Shown here piece after piece: positions 5,777 to 7,563 of a stretch of 7,563 bases of DNA. The notes beneath the pieces are model-generated. The model was given only the letters and a program-made list of their open reading frames with translations, was not told where the DNA came from and made no database searches. The stretch is from contig JALNZZ010000103.1 in NCBI GenBank assembly GCA_023229065.1, positions 1 to 7,563 on the forward strand, in the 5' to 3' direction. Within the stretch, counting starts at the first letter, position 1, and each line of letters starts with the position of its first letter. The position numbers and the translations under genes are program-made. This stretch comes from Porticoccaceae bacterium (GTDB lineage Bacteria; Pseudomonadota; Gammaproteobacteria; Pseudomonadales; Porticoccaceae).

Positions 5777-7563
5777 ATGCGGCACACACCATTCCTGTCC
5801 TTATTTCCATCCCTTCCAGGGCGACGCATTTTTGCGGCAGCGCAACGGCATCCGCGAAAAATCCCCGTCCGCCTGCGCGCTGTACTGGCCGGACTGCTGT
5901 TGCTGCTGCCGGGACTGGCAGCGGCGGCACCATTTGCCTACATCGCGAACAACAGTTCCAACACCGTCTCGGTGATCGATACCGCAAACAATACCGTGAT
6001 CGACACGGTGACGGTCGGAAGCTCCCCCTTTGGCGTGGCGGTGAGCCCCGACGGGGCGCGTGTCTATGTGACGAATAATTTTGACGGCAATGTCTCGATA
6101 ATCGATACCGCAGACAATAGCGTGACGACGGTGACGGTCGGAAGCTACCCCTATGGCGTGGCGGTGAACCCCGCCGGGACGCGCGTCTATGTGACGAATA
6201 ATTCTGACGACAATGTCTCGATAATCGATACCGCAGACAATAGCGTGACGACGGTGACGGTCGGATCCTGGCCCTATGGCGTAGCGGTGAACCCCGTCGG
6301 GACGCGCGTCTATGTGGCGAATGGGGGCAGCAACACCGTCTCGATAATCGATACCGCAGACAATAGCGTGACGACGGTGCCGGTTGGAAACTACCCCTTT
6401 GGCGTGGCGGTGAGCCCCGACGGGGCGCGTGTCTATGTGACGAACGAGAGCAGCAACACCGTCTCGGTGATCGATACCGCAAATAGTAATAGCGTGACGG
6501 CGACGGTGGCGGTCGGAGCCCACCCCTATGGTGTAGCAGTGAGTCCCGACGGGACGCGCGTCTATGTGACGAATAGTTTTGACGGCAATGTCTCGATAAT
6601 CGATACCGCAGACAATAGCGTGACGACGGTGCCGGTTGGAAACTACCCCTATGGCGTGGCGGTGAGCCCCGACGGGGCGCGTGTCTATGTGACGAATGAG
6701 AGCAGCGACAACGTCTCGGTGATCGATACTGTAAACAATACTGTGATCGCAACAGTGACGGTCGGAAGTCAGCCCTATTCATTAGGGCAGTTCATCGGGG
6801 AACCGCCATCCGTGCCCGACACCTCTCCCAATCCATTCGGCTTCACCGCCCAGACCAACGTCGCGCTGAACACGGTCGCCACCTCCAACGCCATCACCGT
6901 GAGCGGGATCAACGCCCCCAGCGTCATTGGCATTGTGGGCGGTAGCTACAGCATCAACGGCGGAGGCTACACCACCGTGGCCGGGACGGTGACCAACGGC
7001 CAGACCGTGACCGTGCGCCAGACCTCGTCGGCCAGCTTCAGCACGCTTACCACCGCGACCCTGACCATCGGGGGGGTTGCCGGGGTGTTCGACGTGACCA
7101 CGCTGGCAGTGGGCACCAGCTACACAGCCCCCTCCGCCGCCGGCACGGGCGCCATCAGCGCCAGCTTCACCGGCGGCGGCGCGGGGTGCGGCTACAGCGT
7201 GAGACAGTACATCCCGCTCAGCGGTCATGCCGCCTCGCCGCCCGCCGGCAGCGCCCCGGCGGGCGTCAGCTTCCCGCATGGCCTGTTCGACTTCACCACC
7301 GGCGGCTGCACGCCGGGCTCGACCATCACCATGGTCGTCACCTACCCGCAAGCCCTGCCGGCGGGCACGGTGTACTGGAAATACGGCCCCACCCCGACCG
7401 ACGGAAGCTACCACTGGTACCAGCTGCCCGCCGTGATTGCCGGCAACACCGCCACCTTCAGCATCACCGACGGTGGACTGGGCGACGACGACCTGACAGC
7501 CAACGGCATCATCGTTGATCAGGGTGGTCCCGGCGTACCGGGGGGCGGTGGCGCAGCACCCAT
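5777..7563 (+). CDS. Secreted YVTN beta-propeller protein, 3' end cut by window
   Basis: 595 codons visible, still open at the window edge. Residues 1-34 are a long basic N-terminal region, followed by a hydrophobic core (LAGLLLLLPGLAAA, 37-50) with likely signal peptidase cleavage near 50. Residues about 52-336 hold seven blades of the YVTN propeller type (RVYVTN, VSVIDT, VG-PYGVAVSPDG). Residues about 345-440 form a repeat-type Ig-like domain (NPFGF, then TVTVRQTSS). About 450-585 resembles the choice-of-anchor U domain: C471 and C511 may pair, YWKYGPTP, and the acidic DGGLGDDDLTANG from 565. A glycine-rich linker ends GGGGAAP and the next codon begins AT, as expected for the IPTL of an IPTL-CTERM sorting tail. 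It is probably exported and surface-anchored; ligand unknown. AAGGG (5761-5765) lies 11 nt before the ATG. The shared MRHTPF start in the degenerate copy supports this start codon. Confidence 0.88.
   Translation, partial: MRHTPFLSLFPSLPGRRIFAAAQRHPRKIPVRLRAVLAGLLLLLPGLAAAAPFAYIANNSSNTVSVIDTANNTVIDTVTVGSSPFGVAVSPDGARVYVTNNFDGNVSIIDTADNSVTTVTVGSYPYGVAVNPAGTRVYVTNNSDDNVSIIDTADNSVTTVTVGSWPYGVAVNPVGTRVYVANGGSNTVSIIDTADNSVTTVPVGNYPFGVAVSPDGARVYVTNESSNTVSVIDTANSNSVTATVAVGAHPYGVAVSPDGTRVYVTNSFDGNVSIIDTADNSVTTVPVGNYPYGVAVSPDGARVYVTNESSDNVSVIDTVNNTVIATVTVGSQPYSLGQFIGEPPSVPDTSPNPFGFTAQTNVALNTVATSNAITVSGINAPSVIGIVGGSYSINGGGYTTVAGTVTNGQTVTVRQTSSASFSTLTTATLTIGGVAGVFDVTTLAVGTSYTAPSAAGTGAISASFTGGGAGCGYSVRQYIPLSGHAASPPAGSAPAGVSFPHGLFDFTTGGCTPGSTITMVVTYPQALPAGTVYWKYGPTPTDGSYHWYQLPAVIAGNTATFSITDGGLGDDDLTANGIIVDQGGPGVPGGGGAAP
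5930..6785 (+). repeat. Seven propeller-blade repeats, mostly 123 bp
   Basis: The marker GTCTCG recurs once per blade at 5966, 6092, 6215, 6338, 6461, 6590 and 6713. Spacings are 126, 123, 123, 123, 129 and 123 bp, so a blade is 41 residues with one extra codon in blade 1 and two in blade 5. Seven blades would close a standard seven-bladed propeller. Several blades are nearly identical at DNA level: 6338-6483 and 6590-6735 differ at about six of 146 positions by hand comparison. Confidence 0.88.

Noticed and set aside
5650..6078. + strand frame of 142 codons starting in the 27-bp repeats
   Set aside because: Its apparent repeats come from the tandem DNA repeats, and it then runs out of frame through the signal peptide and first blades of the real gene.
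5801..6523. Second - strand frame with a repeated RHRRHAIVCGIDYRD pattern
   Set aside because: The periodicity is the mirror of the propeller blades. There is no ribosome-binding site, and it lies wholly inside the sense gene.
5298..6782. Long open frame (494 codons) on the - strand, antisense to the propeller
   Set aside because: It is rich in Arg, His, Ser and Pro, repeats with the blades, and overlaps both the real regulator in another frame and the propeller gene. Its openness follows from the repeated codon pattern of the sense gene.
6782..7414. - strand frame of 210 codons antisense to the anchor domain
   Set aside because: Gly/Ala/Arg-rich composition typical of antisense in GC-rich DNA. 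The sense strand encodes recognisable domains throughout.

Overview
The window reads as chromosomal DNA from a Gram-negative proteobacterium, most likely beta- or gammaproteobacterial. The support is a lipoprotein with an outer-membrane-like C-terminal barrel, a DsrC/TusE-fold protein, and a secreted beta-propeller protein whose tail matches the anchor-domain layout seen before an IPTL-CTERM sorting signal. No rRNA, tRNA, CRISPR array, transposase or phage gene is visible. The genus cannot be named from this sequence alone.

Left part (1-2034, mixed base composition): a two-gene operon on the + strand. It encodes an alpha/beta hydrolase of the non-heme chloroperoxidase/arylesterase type (336-1160) and a small DsrC/TusE-like protein lacking the family's C-terminal cysteine (1184-1567). 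Two palindromes sit directly in front of the operon's ribosome-binding site. Downstream, about 1719-1934 is a degenerate copy of the upstream region and N-terminus of the large secreted protein at the right end of the window.

Middle (2035-4635): a - strand baeRF-family protein (bacterial relative of eRF1/Vms1 release factors, 2035-3183) and a + strand lipoprotein/beta-barrel protein (3634-4635). They diverge from a 450-bp AT-rich intergenic region that carries a clean 17-bp inverted repeat.

Right part (4775-7563, visibly GC-richer): a LuxR-type HTH regulator on the - strand (4775-5587) and, diverging from it, a partial secreted protein (5777 to the window end). The latter has a signal peptide, a seven-bladed YVTN propeller, an Ig-like domain and a choice-of-anchor-U-like domain, and it stops just where an IPTL-CTERM segment would begin. 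The 189-bp gap between them contains two 27-bp tandem repeats. A matching inverted repeat overlaps a predicted sigma70 promoter for the regulator, which suggests an autoregulated divergent control region. Part of this control region is also recognisable in front of the degenerate copy at 1719.

The most notable signals are the degenerate paralogue 4 kb from the intact gene, the repeat/operator module between regulator and surface protein, and the mosaic near-identity of propeller blades at DNA level, which points to recent recombination within the gene.
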